A stretch of DNA of 64,000 nucleotides from JASGTU01 sp963821815 (GCA_963821815.1 CAWGFG010000006.1:3906001-3970000), one strand, 5' to 3'. Positions 19,526 through 28,710 are shown, numbered from the stretch's first letter. Numbers and translations are program-made. Notes: generated from the letters alone by a model not told the origin.

Positions 19526-20719
19526 TTACGCTTCCCAGAAGTCCTTCAGGTGTGCTAGGCCCTCTTCAATGGACGGCACGTCGATGCCGGAATAGGCTAG
19601 GCGAATGTAATCGTCATTCTCGCCTGGCAGAATTCGTCCGAAATGGTGTCGCGTGCAGAAGGAGACGTCGGCGTTCCAAAGCGATTCGTCCATGAGCTGG
19701 TTTACGTTGTGATAGCCCTTGCGTTTGACAATCTCGGAGACATCCGGAAAGAGGTAGAAAGTGCTCTCCGGAGTCGGTACATGGACGCCTTCGATGGCGT
19801 TGAGGCCGGCAACCGCAGCATCACGTCGCCGGCGCAACTCGTCCACGATGGCTAACACGGATCCGTGTTCGTCCGGAATCACCTGGGACATGGCTCGCTG
19901 CACGAAGTGGTTGGTGCAGGACTCGATGTTGGTGTTCATGGTGTTGACGACGTTGATGATCCTCGTTGGGCCGATAGCCGCACCAAGGCGCCAGCCGGTC
20001 ATAGCGTAGCGTTTGGAGCAAGTGTACAGAATGACGCTGCGGTCCAACATGTCCGGATAGCTGACAATGGAACGAGGATCGTCGCTGTAAATCGTGTCCA
20101 GATAGGCCTCGTCAGTCAAGACCCATAGGTCGTTTTCCACGGCTAGCTTGGCCAACTCTTCCATCTCTTCTGGTGAAGATTCGGCACTGGTCGGGTTGTG
20201 GTAGTTGTTGTAGATGATGGCCACTGTGCGGTCTGTGATACCGGCGCGAATGGCATCCATGTCCAGTGCAAAGCCGGTCTCGGTGGGGATGAAGCCATAG
20301 GGAACGGCGACGCCGCCCTGGAATTCGATCTGCGATTCGTAAATGGGGAAGCCGGGGTTGGGATAGAGTACTTCGTCACCCGGGTTCATGGTCGCAGCTA
20401 AAAACTTGCTGATAACAGGTTTGCCGCCCGGCTGCACGGAAACGTTTTCTGCACGATAGGTGACCTTGCGCTTTGTAGCCACGTCGTCCGCGATGGCTTC
20501 GCGCAATTCAGGAATACCCGCGCCCGGGCAGTAGCCGGTATAGCCCTCGGCGATGGCGCGTTCGGTCGCTTCAACAATGATTTCCGGGGTCGGCAGGTTG
20601 ATGTCGCCAAGATGGAACGGGTAGACCCGGTGTCCTTTTGCAGCCCATTCTTTGGCGGCGGCGGATACTTTGAAGGCGTTTTCTGTGCCAAGATTCTTCA
20701 GTCGATCGGCGAGTTTCAT
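19526..20719 (-). CDS. PLP-dependent class I/II aminotransferase
   Basis: 397 residues from ATG 20719, chosen because TAGGGGA sits six bases upstream and the family N-terminus begins there; a longer open frame reaches 20818 without support. PLP residues are visible: Asn175 in NNYHNPT, Asp203 in LTDEAYLD, and the Schiff-base Lys237 in TCSKRYAMTGWRLG, the type I fold aspartate-aminotransferase signature. YTGYCPGAGIPELREAI marks the substrate-binding loop. It transfers an amino group from an amino acid to a 2-oxo acid. A hairpin (21042-21092) separates it from the upstream dehydrogenase gene, so it likely has its own promoter. Specificity cannot be read from sequence. Confidence 0.9.
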   Translation of the reverse strand: MKLADRLKNLGTENAFKVSAAAKEWAAKGHRVYPFHLGDINLPTPEIIVEATERAIAEGYTGYCPGAGIPELREAIADDVATKRKVTYRAENVSVQPGGKPVISKFLAATMNPGDEVLYPNPGFPIYESQIEFQGGVAVPYGFIPTETGFALDMDAIRAGITDRTVAIIYNNYHNPTSAESSPEEMEELAKLAVENDLWVLTDEAYLDTIYSDDPRSIVSYPDMLDRSVILYTCSKRYAMTGWRLGAAIGPTRIINVVNTMNTNIESCTNHFVQRAMSQVIPDEHGSVLAIVDELRRRRDAAVAGLNAIEGVHVPTPESTFYLFPDVSEIVKRKGYHNVNQLMDESLWNADVSFCTRHHFGRILPGENDDYIRLAYSGIDVPSIEEGLAHLKDFWEA

Positions 20720-20993
20720 TGAATATCCCCTACATGGGTTGCAAGATGCTCTGGTTAGGTATTGTTTCTCCTGGATGCCCACGACGAGAACAGTGTTGAC
20801 CTGTGCGTCCGTCCCCATTGTGCGGGCGCGCGTCGAAGGGTGGAGTACAGTATAGCGCAGGCGGCGTGTACGTCAATCTGTGACAAGGTTTCTGTGACAA
20901 GGTGGCAAGCTGACAACGTGAGGGGGGGATGCGAACTCTGTTCGCAATGATGTGGATGGGAGATGGGGTGAACGATTCACAATAGTCAGCACA

Positions 20994-21014
20994 TACAGCT
21001 TTCAGAAAGCTGTA
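20994..21014. repeat. 21-bp palindrome TACAGCTTTC-A-GAAAGCTGTA
   Basis: Exact ten-base arms around one central base, 275 bases upstream of the aminotransferase start. Too tight for a normal RNA loop; more like a protein-binding site. Function unknown. Confidence 0.4.
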
Positions 21015-21041
21015 GTCATAGAAGGATCGCGCAGCAAATTA

Positions 21042-21092
21042 GCTTCCTGGAAGCCGTCTGAGCCTACGCTCAAACGAAGCTCTCCAGGAAGC
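21042..21092 (-). terminator. hairpin downstream of the zinc alcohol dehydrogenase
   Basis: GCTTCCTGGA (21042-21051) pairs with TCCAGGAAGC (21083-21092), 31-base loop containing a smaller GAGC/GCTC pairing. It lies 52 bases after the stop of the dehydrogenase. Weak T content after it on the minus strand. Confidence 0.5.
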
Positions 21093-21143
21093 GTATCGTG
21101 GTCACGAAGACTTGGAACTTTATACCTGAAAGCTGGAACTGCC

Positions 21144-22187
21144 CTACTCTGCCGACGAGCTGATCGTGATCTTCACGACCTCTTCGTCGCCTAGATGGTA
21201 GGTGCCGTTTAGCGCGTTGAAACCGTCAGCAGCGTTGTCCAGCGGCAACTGGTGGCTCACCATCTCCTCGAACGGGAACTCGTGCCGCTCCAGAATCGAC
21301 ATGGCGCGGGTGAAATGATCGTAGTTGCTGCCCCAGATGGCCTCCAGCCGCAGGTTGCGACGGCAGAAGTGCTGGTTCGGGTTCACGGCAACCGTGCCGA
21401 TGTCGACGAAGTGGCCCACCTCGGTGAAGACGCCATTTAGCTTGACATATTCCAGGCCTTCGGGGAAGGCAGGCAAGAAGCCGGCTGCTTCGAAGACGAC
21501 ATCTGCGCCGGCGCCGCGCTTTGTGTGGCTCAGCACCAAGGCCTTGCGTTCTTCCACATCCGGCACTTCGGCAATGTCGACCGTGATATCCGCGCCCAGT
21601 TTCTTAGCCAACTCCAGCCGACCTTTTGGACCGCCGATGATGATCATGCGCGCCGCGCCGCTGATCTTGGCGGCGATCAGGCACATGAGGCCGATAGGCC
21701 CTGAGCCCTGGATAATCACAGTGTCGCCGATCTGTACGCCGGCTCGCATGGCCGAATGGACGCCCACGCCGAAAGGCTCAGCCAGGACGGAAACTTCGGG
21801 CGGCGTCTCGGTCTTGATGATGCAGTTCATGGGATCCTGCAGATAAATATAGTCGGCAAAGGTACCGGAGAACGTCTCTTCCGGCGGACGGAAACCATAG
21901 GGCAAGCCGCTGTTGCGCGGATGGAATGCGACGCGGTCGCCTTCCTTTATGGGCTGCCCAATGAAGTCCTCTGTGACGCCCGCGCCCAGTGCAGCGATGA
22001 TACCGACGCCTTCATGTCCTTGAAGCGTGGGTACGGCGATGCCATTCTGCCAATTATGCAAGTCGGTGCCGCAGATGCCGCCCAACTCCTGCTTTAGCAA
22101 AATGGTGCCAGGGGCGGGCGACGGGACTTCAAACTCGCGTACTTCAAAAGTCTGACCGGTCGTGACGACTCCGCGTCCTGTAGTCAT
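21144..22187 (-). CDS. zinc-type alcohol dehydrogenase (MDR family), structural zinc site absent
   Basis: 347 residues. The GroES-like domain holds catalytic-zinc residues Cys39 (GGICGTDLH) and His58-Glu59 (LQGHEGVG); the Rossmann domain shows VIIQGSGPIGLMCL, the NAD(P)-binding GxGPIG motif, and EAIWGSNYDHFT near the end. The four-cysteine structural zinc loop of classical ADHs is missing: the segment after EGDRVAFHP has no cysteines. These enzymes oxidise polyols, threonine-like or sugar-acid substrates with NAD(P). AAGGAACAAC precedes ATG 22187. The enolase-superfamily dehydratase gene lies 313 bases upstream on the same strand, suggesting a shared sugar or polyol catabolic theme. Confidence 0.88.
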   Translation of the reverse strand: MTTGRGVVTTGQTFEVREFEVPSPAPGTILLKQELGGICGTDLHNWQNGIAVPTLQGHEGVGIIAALGAGVTEDFIGQPIKEGDRVAFHPRNSGLPYGFRPPEETFSGTFADYIYLQDPMNCIIKTETPPEVSVLAEPFGVGVHSAMRAGVQIGDTVIIQGSGPIGLMCLIAAKISGAARMIIIGGPKGRLELAKKLGADITVDIAEVPDVEERKALVLSHTKRGAGADVVFEAAGFLPAFPEGLEYVKLNGVFTEVGHFVDIGTVAVNPNQHFCRRNLRLEAIWGSNYDHFTRAMSILERHEFPFEEMVSHQLPLDNAADGFNALNGTYHLGDEEVVKITISSSAE

Positions 22188-22500
22188 AATGTTGTTCCTT
22201 CTGTACTAGGGATTCAATGTTGATAATGGTTTCAGTCCCACGGTAGGGTGGGAACTGACTTGTGGTCACACATCTTCTATTGCCAGCGGTTCTTTCGGCA
22301 CGCTTCCTTCGCAGTTGCGATACGTGGATCGGCCGAGGTCGCACGTGCCCGAGACAGTGCGATCATCTGAACGTTGGGTCTTTGGCTGAGGTCTATATCC
22401 ATGTTGGCATAGGTGAACCCGTTCCGCAAAATTCCCATCAAACCTATATCGATCGTTGTCATTGAGCGCATATTGACGACTGGCAGATCACCTCCAGCGA
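22188..22500. other. non-coding stretch upstream of the dehydrogenase
   Basis: About 313 bases between two minus-strand genes. No hairpin with a T-run and no supported gene; presumably the dehydrogenase promoter lies here. Confidence 0.5.
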
Positions 22501-23658
22501 CTAGATACCTTTGACCATGCCGCCGGAAGACTGCGGTCGTGCGATCGGCGGGTGCGCGGCAATCTCCTCCTCGTTCATCTCTAGCCCAAGACCAGGCGCG
22601 TCGGAGACTTCCACATAGCCGTCGACGGGGCGCGGGAAGCCATCGAAGACGGTGAAGTAGTGATCGGTGTAGAATTCGGCGTGGTACTCCTGAATCTCAA
22701 AATTATTGCAGGAGGCGTCTAGATGCAGCTCCGCCTGGGCGCCGACCGGCGAGCAAACGTTGTGCGGAGCCATGGTAATGTGCTTGGTTTCGGAAATGAT
22801 GGAGATCTTCTTCAACTCCGTGATCCCGCCCGCGTGCATGATGTCCGGCTGCAGGATATCCACAGCGTGCGCCTCCACGATCTGAGCGAACGGGAACTTG
22901 GTGTAGAGCTTCTCACCGGTGGCGATGGGAATGTTGACCTTGTTGCGCACTTCCAACAGTTCTGCGATGTTTTCGGGCGAGACCGGCTCCTCGTAGAAAA
23001 AGGGCCTGTACTGCTCCAGCCGCAGCCCCAACTGTATCGCCGTCATGACATCGAACTTGCCGTGAGCTTCTACAAGAATATCGATGTGAGGACCGACTGC
23101 ACGGCGCACTGCCGCCACGCGCGCTTCTGCCAGGCTCGCCTCTTCCGGCGAGATGCGATAGAAATTGCTCTGGCCAAAGGGATCGAATTTCATGGCTGTG
23201 TAGCCCATGTCGACAACCTGCTTGGCCTCCTGCGCATTCTGCTCCGGCGTGCCCGGGTTGCTGTACCAGCCATTGGCGTACACGCGCATCTTCTTTCGAT
23301 ACGCGCCGCCGAGCAACTTGTAGACAGGCAGGTCCAGCAGCTTACCCTTGATGTCCCACATGGCAACATCCAGACCGGACAACGCCGTAGTCGCGAATCG
23401 ACCGCCGCGACCGTATGCATCCTGATAGATGGTGGTCCAGAGAACTTCAGTGTCAAGCGGATCCTTGCCGATAAGATAGCGTTCGGTAAAGGCGCTGACT
23501 AGCTCCTTGACGACTTCCGGGTGCTGCATGGGACTGGCATCGCCCAGTCCATAGATGGCGAGGTCGTCGGTGCGCAAGACGATAATGAGCCAGTTGCGGG
23601 ATGCGTTGTGATGATTGGCCGAGAATTCGCGGAATTCGACGCCTGTGATGGCTGGCAT
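22501..23658 (-). CDS. mandelate racemase/muconate lactonizing enzyme family protein (galactonate-dehydratase-like)
   Basis: 385 residues, enolase superfamily. Capping domain first, then the barrel with AMKFDPFG (Lys157, Asp159), metal ligands near Glu197 (LVEAHGKFD), Glu224 (YEEPVSPEN) and Glu249 (ATGEKLYTK), and the base pair Asp272 (LQPDIMHAGG) with His299 (APHNVCSP). This set fits the acid-sugar dehydratases of the mandelate-racemase/gluconate-dehydratase subgroup, which abstract the proton alpha to a carboxylate and lose water to give 2-keto-3-deoxy sugar acids. AAAGGGAATCC lies before ATG 23658. Exact acid sugar is unknown. A second, more distant superfamily member sits at 42688. Confidence 0.87.
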   Translation of the reverse strand: MPAITGVEFREFSANHHNASRNWLIIVLRTDDLAIYGLGDASPMQHPEVVKELVSAFTERYLIGKDPLDTEVLWTTIYQDAYGRGGRFATTALSGLDVAMWDIKGKLLDLPVYKLLGGAYRKKMRVYANGWYSNPGTPEQNAQEAKQVVDMGYTAMKFDPFGQSNFYRISPEEASLAEARVAAVRRAVGPHIDILVEAHGKFDVMTAIQLGLRLEQYRPFFYEEPVSPENIAELLEVRNKVNIPIATGEKLYTKFPFAQIVEAHAVDILQPDIMHAGGITELKKISIISETKHITMAPHNVCSPVGAQAELHLDASCNNFEIQEYHAEFYTDHYFTVFDGFPRPVDGYVEVSDAPGLGLEMNEEEIAAHPPIARPQSSGGMVKGI

Positions 23659-24179
23659 AATTGGATTCCCTTTTGAGTTTTTACGCGGTGATCGGAGGTT
23701 GAGCGCCGCGTCGTGGCTGAAGCTGACGTGCGTTTGGGATATTCCTAGTATACCTCATATCGCAGAGTTACAGTTGTTTTCAGTAGTTGTCGTGCGCGCA
23801 TCGCAAGCGGAATCTCGGCAGTTGAGACTACTAAGATTTAGCCGAATCCGCTTGAAAGAGTTAAGCGAGCTTAATCATCACATCAACTGATACCAAATAG
23901 AACATGGGTCAAATTCGTGGCTATCCACTCTTGTATTGGGCCTGCCTTTCCGTTAATATATGGGTACCTTGTTCTTAAGTTTTATGGCATGCCTTAATAC
24001 TGTCTAGCACGTAACCTTGAGACTAGCCGTTGTGATCGTCTCTGTTTGTACAACCGATTGCCTGTCAGTCGATAGCGACCGCAATCGCATCTGCTAGACC
24101 AGCGAAGTCAGCCAGTCATCCGTCGTAACAACAGACTGGCGCTGCAACTGTCATCACATCCAACAATATATGGCGAAAA
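23659..24179. other. divergent intergenic region upstream of the iron regulator
   Basis: About 520 bases. It contains an inverted repeat TTAAG-N13-CTTAA at 23975-23997 enclosing GGCATGCC, a possible operator for the DtxR-like regulator or another protein. No gene is supported here. Confidence 0.45.
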
Positions 24180-24848
24180 ATGAAGCACGAATCTTTTAAC
24201 GAAAGCGTCGAGATGTACCTGAAGAGCGTCAGCGAACTGACGATGGGCGCCGATGGGCTGGCGCCTATATCAGCGTTGGCGGACCGGATGGGCATCTCGG
24301 CAGTATCGGCGACGGAGATGGTGCACCGGCTAGTCGATCAGGGGCTGTTCGAGCACCAGCCCTACAAAGGCGTGGCGTTGACAAGACAGGGAGACGAACT
24401 CGCCAACCAGATTATTCGCAGACACCGTTTATGGGAATGCTTCTTGAGCGACCAACTTGGGATGGCGTGGCAAGCGGTGCACGACTACGCATGTGAAATG
24501 GAGCATGCAACGCCGGACGAAGTTGTGGATATGCTGGCGCAGTTCTTGGGCGATCCGACGACCTGCCCGCACGGTAACCCCATTCCCGGAGCGGAGGGCA
24601 GAATGCCTCTCCTAACAGATTGCCCGTTGAATCTCTGGGACAAAGGCGACAAGGGGACGATCACCCGGCTGTATCCCGAAAGCCTGTTGTTGCTGGACTA
24701 CGCAGCATCGCAGAACATTCGCCCCGGTCAAAGTGTCGTCTGTGAAGGTGCGGCGCCCTTTCGAGGGCCCCTGAATATGCAGATCGGCGGCGAACCCCAC
24801 GTTATCGGGCGTGAAGTGGCAGCCCACATTTTCGGCGTTCGAGAGTAG
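24180..24848 (+). CDS. DtxR-family iron-dependent transcriptional regulator
   Basis: 222 residues: winged helix-turn-helix (about 8-70; ISALADRMGISAVSATEMVHRL is the recognition region), metal-binding dimerisation domain (about 75-145), and a C-terminal SH3-like FeoA-type domain (about 150-220). The metal residues match DtxR spacing: His82, Glu86, His101, Cys105, Glu108 and His109, plus CPHGNPIP (129-136). Cys105 at the position of DtxR Cys102 points to iron rather than the manganese sensor MntR, which has Glu there. Family members bind DNA when loaded with Fe(II) and repress uptake. The gene precedes the feo genes by 180 bases, same strand. The Shine-Dalgarno is poor. Confidence 0.9.
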   Translation: MKHESFNESVEMYLKSVSELTMGADGLAPISALADRMGISAVSATEMVHRLVDQGLFEHQPYKGVALTRQGDELANQIIRRHRLWECFLSDQLGMAWQAVHDYACEMEHATPDEVVDMLAQFLGDPTTCPHGNPIPGAEGRMPLLTDCPLNLWDKGDKGTITRLYPESLLLLDYAASQNIRPGQSVVCEGAAPFRGPLNMQIGGEPHVIGREVAAHIFGVRE

Positions 24849-25008
24849 CGGATACGAAGGTATGCATTCCGTCGCATTGCTGCACACCGATCATGGCGTC
24901 ACCGTTTTAATTTGAGCGGTAACAACAGCAAAATTGCGATAGGTACATGGGAGATACTCGTCAAGCATAGGCGAATGCGACAAGGCCGCAGAATAGACCT
25001 GTGAAACA

Positions 25009-25018
25009 GTGAATTATC
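25009..25018 (+). promoter_or_regulatory. GTGAATTATC word shared with the ferritin upstream region
   Basis: The ten bases just before the feoA Shine-Dalgarno (GAGGG at 25019-25023) also occur at 28609-28618 upstream of the ferritin-like gene. A common regulator site is possible but the overlap may be chance. Confidence 0.2.
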
Positions 25019-25027
25019 GAGGGTAGC

Positions 25028-25264
25028 ATGGAAGAAAACATCGTGACACTGGATCAGCTTGATCCAGGCCAAAGTGCGAAAGTAAAGAAAGTTGGCGGAA
25101 AAGGCGCCATACGCCGTCGCCTCATGGATATGGGCGTCACGAACGGCGTGGCTATAGATGTCGTGAAGCGTTCACCTCTCGGCGATCCCGTTGAATATCG
25201 CGTGCGAGGGTATCTGCTTTCGCTGCGCAGTTCAGAGGCAAAACTAATCCAGGTAATCCTGTAG
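25028..25264 (+). CDS. feoA: FeoA, ferrous iron transport accessory protein
   Basis: 78 residues, the normal FeoA size: a single SH3-like domain (LDQLDPGQSAKVKKVGG ... AIRRRLMDMGV ... VDVVKRSPLGDPVEYRVRGYLLSLR). The family acts at the cytosolic face of FeoB. GAGGG lies five bases before ATG 25028. The next gene, a second FeoA-domain protein, starts eight bases after its stop, so the two are translationally close and in one operon with feoB. Confidence 0.92.
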   Translation: MEENIVTLDQLDPGQSAKVKKVGGKGAIRRRLMDMGVTNGVAIDVVKRSPLGDPVEYRVRGYLLSLRSSEAKLIQVIL

Positions 25265-25271
25265 GAGAAAT

Positions 25272-25721
25272 ATGATTTCCAGCAAGCTTTCGCAGTTTCT
25301 ACCACGACGGCGCCGCGGGCTTCGAAATGAACACAGACACAGTCACGGTTCTGCCCATGACTCTCAACCTGCAGAGACTTATGAGGCAACCATACCAGAC
25401 GATGTATCTGAGGTGTGCGAGAGATGCCTGCAGCAGCATCCGCGCTCCGAAAGCTGTCCGGACAATATTACTGCGCGCCAGTGTATGCCGTTGGCCTTAG
25501 TTGCCCCAGGCGACACCGTCGCTGTCTATGACGTGCAGGGCGGTCGTAAGCTGCGGCAACGGCTGCTCGATTTGGGTTTGAATCAAGGCGCCAAAGTTCG
25601 CGTGCTGAAGAACGATATCCCCGGGCCGCTCATCGTGGCGGTGAAAGAGGATGGTCGCCTGGCGCTTGGGCGCAGCATGACACAAAAAATACTGGTTACG
25701 CAGATCCGCGCTGAACGGTGA
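25272..25721 (+). CDS. second FeoA-domain protein with Cys/His-rich N-terminal extension
   Basis: 149 residues. The C-terminal half (about 73-149) is a FeoA SH3-like domain (LALVAPGDTVAVYDVQGG ... RLLDLGLNQGAKVRVLKN ... LALGRSM). The N-terminal 72 residues are unusual: an Arg-rich stretch (RRRRG), a His-rich stretch (HRHSHGSAH) and four cysteines (49, 52, 62, 71) that could bind a metal or an Fe-S cluster. Start ATG 25272 has AGGAGAA upstream. It sits between feoA and feoB, so it probably belongs to the Fe(II) transporter complex; the extension may sense or deliver iron, which is inference. Confidence 0.85.
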   Translation: MISSKLSQFLPRRRRGLRNEHRHSHGSAHDSQPAETYEATIPDDVSEVCERCLQQHPRSESCPDNITARQCMPLALVAPGDTVAVYDVQGGRKLRQRLLDLGLNQGAKVRVLKNDIPGPLIVAVKEDGRLALGRSMTQKILVTQIRAER

Positions 25722-25757
25722 CCTATTCTGCGACGGATAATATCGGAGTAATGTAGC

Positions 25758-28025
25758 ATGACTGTAAACATTGCCTTGGCGGGCAATCCAAATGTAGGAA
25801 AGAGCACCATATTTAACGCGCTGACCGGCTCGCGTCAGCACGTTGGCAATTGGCCCGGCAAGACCGTCGAAATGAAGGAAGGCCGCTTTTCTGTCGGTGA
25901 CCAGGAGATCATGTTGATCGATCTGCCCGGCACCTATAGCCTGACTGCCTATTCCGTCGAAGAGATCATCGCCCGAGACTATATCATCAACGACAATCCG
26001 CAAGCTGTCGTCGCCGTCGTAGATGCGGCAAATCTAGAACGCAATTTGTATTTGGTCTCGCAGGTAATGGAGATGGAGAAGCCGGTTATCATTGCGCTCA
26101 ACATGACCGACGTCGCCAAGTCTCGCGGCGTAAAGATCAATCAGGATTTGCTTTCGCACAACCTTGGCGGCGTCCCCGTGGTGGAGATGGTCGGCAACCG
26201 CAGCCTGGGCATTGATACGCTGAAGCAGGCTATTGCGCAGGTGGCTGCGAATCCTATTCAGCAGTTGCCGCACGCAGAATATGAAGGCGTTCTGGGCGAG
26301 GAGATCGACGCGCTGAAGTCGACGATTTCGGCGGACGAATCGCTTTCCAGCCGATTCAACCCGAAATGGTTGGCGACGAAGCTGCTAGAGGATGATATCG
26401 GCATCATTGAGACCTTGGAGGCGGCGGGTAAGCACGACTTAGTCGCTGCCGCCGGCGCCGCGCAAAGCCGCATTGAAGAAGCGACGGGCGAAGATGCGGA
26501 GACACTCATCGCCGACCAGCGCTATAACATGATCGGCTCCGTGATTGATACGGTCATCCACCGACCGTCGCATGCTGTGGAGACGCGTTCGGACAAGATT
26601 GACAGCGTTGTTACGCATCGCATTTGGGGCGTGCCGATTTTCCTTACCATCATGTGGTTTGTCTTCCAGATCACAGCCAACGTGAGCGCACCATACCTGG
26701 ACTGGGTAGATATGTTTATCAATGAGACCCTCTATGGCTGGGCGAGCGCTCTACTTGCAGCCATCGGTCTCGGCGGCACCTGGATATCGGACCTGGTCAC
26801 CGACGGAATCATTGCCGGCGTGGGCGGCGTGCTCGTCTTCGTGCCTGTGCTGATGTCCCTCTACCTGGCGTTGGCTATATTGGAGGACTCGGGCTACATG
26901 GCGCGTGCTGCATTCGTCATGGACCGTGTCATGCGTTGGATGGGCCTGCACGGTAAAAGCTTCCTGCCCCTAATCGTCGGCTTCGGTTGTACGGTGCCGG
27001 CAGTGTACGCCACCCGCACCCTGGAAAACGAGAAGGACCGTAAACTAACAGGCTTTTTGGCGACATTCATGAGCTGCGGCGCCCGTCTACCGGTTTATGT
27101 TGTATTCGGCGCTGCCTTCTTCGGCGCTGCATCCGGCAACCTGATATTCGCAATGTATATGGTGGGCATCGCCATCGCGCTCCTGGTCGGTTGGGGGTTT
27201 AAGCATACCGTCTACAAAGGCCAACCTCCGGCGCCTTTTGTCATGGAACTGCCGCCCTATCGCACGCCGCGTCCGACTGACGTGTTGCGTCAAATGTGGG
27301 AGCGGACCCGCGGCTTTCTCAAGAAGGCGGGCACGATCATTATTGGCGTCTCAATCGCCATATGGCTGCTGATGGCCATTCCCATACACACTAACGCTGG
27401 CAGCTTCAATAATGTGCCGCCGGAGGATTCTGTCTTCGGTGCGGTCAGCGGCGCGGTTGCACCGGTGTTTGCGCCTGCCGGTTTCGGCAGTTGGGAAGCC
27501 ACAGGTTCGCTGATCACAGGCATCATGGCCAAAGAGGTTGTCATCAGCACCATGAACATTATCTACGTGGGCGCAGCGGCTGCCGACGCCCCGGCAGGGC
27601 CTGATTCGGTGACCAGCTTTCTCCAGGAAGTCTGGGATTCGATCGTCAGCTTTGGCCAGGCGTTCATCCTGACCATTCAGGAGCTGCTCAACATAATACC
27701 GCGCACGGTGAACCTGGTGCCGGGCATCAATGTGCCGCAGTTCAACTTCTTCGGTACAGGAGCTGATGAGGAGAGCACTACAAGCCTAGAAAGTGCGCTC
27801 GTAGCCTCCTTTACGAGGACTGCCGGTTCCGCAGCGGCAGGAGCAGTGGCAGCCGTTGCCTTCTGTATATTCGTCCTGCTCTACGTGCCGTGCATGGTTG
27901 CCACAGCCGCCATGCGCCAGGAGTTCGGCTCCAAGTGGATGTGGACACAGGTCGTCTTCACTTTGGCGCTTGCGTGGACTGCCGCGGTATTGGTCTATCA
28001 GGTCGGCATTCGACTGTTCATCTAG
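25758..28025 (+). CDS. feoB: FeoB, ferrous iron transporter
   Basis: 755 residues. N-terminal G domain with GNPNVGKS (9-16, G1), VGNWPGKTVE (switch I), DLPGTYSL (G3) and NMTD (G4), then a helical GDI-like region, then a polytopic membrane domain with two gate repeats: KSFLPLIVGFGCTVPAV with TRTLENEKDR and MSCGARLPVYVVF in the first, and a further set of helices toward the C-terminus. GTP binding by the N-terminal domain controls Fe(II) passage through the inner membrane. A roughly 60-residue stretch (about 640-690) between helices looks like an extra extramembrane insert. Start ATG 25758 follows GGAGTAATG. Operon with the two FeoA genes and the FeoC-like gene. Confidence 0.95.
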   Translation: MTVNIALAGNPNVGKSTIFNALTGSRQHVGNWPGKTVEMKEGRFSVGDQEIMLIDLPGTYSLTAYSVEEIIARDYIINDNPQAVVAVVDAANLERNLYLVSQVMEMEKPVIIALNMTDVAKSRGVKINQDLLSHNLGGVPVVEMVGNRSLGIDTLKQAIAQVAANPIQQLPHAEYEGVLGEEIDALKSTISADESLSSRFNPKWLATKLLEDDIGIIETLEAAGKHDLVAAAGAAQSRIEEATGEDAETLIADQRYNMIGSVIDTVIHRPSHAVETRSDKIDSVVTHRIWGVPIFLTIMWFVFQITANVSAPYLDWVDMFINETLYGWASALLAAIGLGGTWISDLVTDGIIAGVGGVLVFVPVLMSLYLALAILEDSGYMARAAFVMDRVMRWMGLHGKSFLPLIVGFGCTVPAVYATRTLENEKDRKLTGFLATFMSCGARLPVYVVFGAAFFGAASGNLIFAMYMVGIAIALLVGWGFKHTVYKGQPPAPFVMELPPYRTPRPTDVLRQMWERTRGFLKKAGTIIIGVSIAIWLLMAIPIHTNAGSFNNVPPEDSVFGAVSGAVAPVFAPAGFGSWEATGSLITGIMAKEVVISTMNIIYVGAAAADAPAGPDSVTSFLQEVWDSIVSFGQAFILTIQELLNIIPRTVNLVPGINVPQFNFFGTGADEESTTSLESALVASFTRTAGSAAAGAVAAVAFCIFVLLYVPCMVATAAMRQEFGSKWMWTQVVFTLALAWTAAVLVYQVGIRLFI

Positions 28026-28117
28026 GATGTGTGTATCAAACGGGCCTGTGGGTGGCTCAGGGCTATCCATGAGGCAAGCGGTGTTGTTTCGAAAAACCAT
28101 GGGAGTAGGTATTACGC

Positions 28118-28411
28118 ATGAGTAAATTGAGTCAGGTGCTAGAGGTATTTGAAAACGCTGAGGGAGCGCTGTCACTGCCTCAGGTGGCGCATGAACTGGA
28201 CGTAACGCCTGAGCGTCTCGATATGATGATCCAGCATTGGGTGCGCAAGGGGAAGATCGTAACCTCCGATGGCGCTACCGAATGTGGTTCGTGTGGAAGC
28301 CACGGTTCGTGCCCCTTCATTATGGACATGCCGCAGACGTACGAACTCGCCAGCAAAAGCGATTTCATACCGCTCGCGGCCATAGGTACGTGCCAACACA
28401 AGCTGAACTAA
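28118..28411 (+). CDS. feoC: FeoC-like winged-helix protein with cysteine motif
   Basis: 97 residues. The N-terminal 50 residues fit the FeoC winged helix (SLPQVAHELDVTPERLDMMIQHWVRKG), followed by ECGSCGSHGSC (Cys56, 59 and 65) and a late Cys92: four cysteines in the arrangement that binds a redox-active Fe-S cluster in FeoC of enterobacteria. Role proposed for FeoC: protecting or regulating FeoB. It is the last gene of the feo operon, 92 bases after feoB, and is followed by a strong terminator at 28491. GGGAG precedes the start at 28118. Confidence 0.85.
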   Translation: MSKLSQVLEVFENAEGALSLPQVAHELDVTPERLDMMIQHWVRKGKIVTSDGATECGSCGSHGSCPFIMDMPQTYELASKSDFIPLAAIGTCQHKLN

Positions 28412-28490
28412 ATGCGATACATGGGATCGAGTGTGTCAGTCACTGTAACGTGAACGCATACTAGCTGCACCCGCTCAATCGTTGTCTAAT

Positions 28491-28527
28491 ACGCCCGCCG
28501 AAATGGACCTTTTCGGCGGGCGTTTTT
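28491..28527 (+). terminator. Rho-independent terminator of the feo operon
   Basis: ACGCCCGCCGAAA (28491-28503) pairs perfectly with TTTCGGCGGGCGT (28511-28523), loop TGGACCT, followed by five T (28523-28527). Textbook intrinsic terminator, 80 bases after the feoC stop. Confidence 0.95.
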
Positions 28528-28584
28528 CTCTCGGATTCCGACCTCTGCCGCGCAAGCCAGCACGCAACCGATATTGACGTTTTG

Positions 28585-28593
28585 TGCTAAAAT
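28585..28593 (+). promoter_or_regulatory. candidate extended -10 promoter (TGCTAAAAT) of the ferritin-like gene
   Basis: TG-N-TAAAAT matches an extended -10 element, 58 bases after the feo terminator and about 180 bases before the ferritin ATG. No good -35 at the right distance. A GTGAATTATC word (28609-28618) sits just after it. Weak prediction. Confidence 0.25.
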
Positions 28594-28608
28594 GTAGTGT
28601 GCGATAGT

Positions 28609-28618
28609 GTGAATTATC
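28609..28618 (+). promoter_or_regulatory. GTGAATTATC word shared with the feoA upstream region
   Basis: Same ten bases as 25009-25018. Here it forms part of an imperfect dyad GATA...TATC (28603-28618), 153 bases before the ferritin start. Confidence 0.2.
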
Positions 28619-28669
28619 AGATTAATCGATGGCATATCATGCGATTGGTGTTACGTAATTGCGATCCGT

Positions 28670-28710
28670 GCATCTAGCGTCGCGTAGGCAACAATGCATA
28701 AGCTAGATGC
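28670..28710 (+). other. 5'-UTR hairpin of the ferritin-like gene
   Basis: GCATCTAGC (28670-28678) pairs with GCTAGATGC (28702-28710) across a 23-base loop, 60 bases before the start codon. It could form in the leader RNA. No known riboswitch class recognised. Confidence 0.35.
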
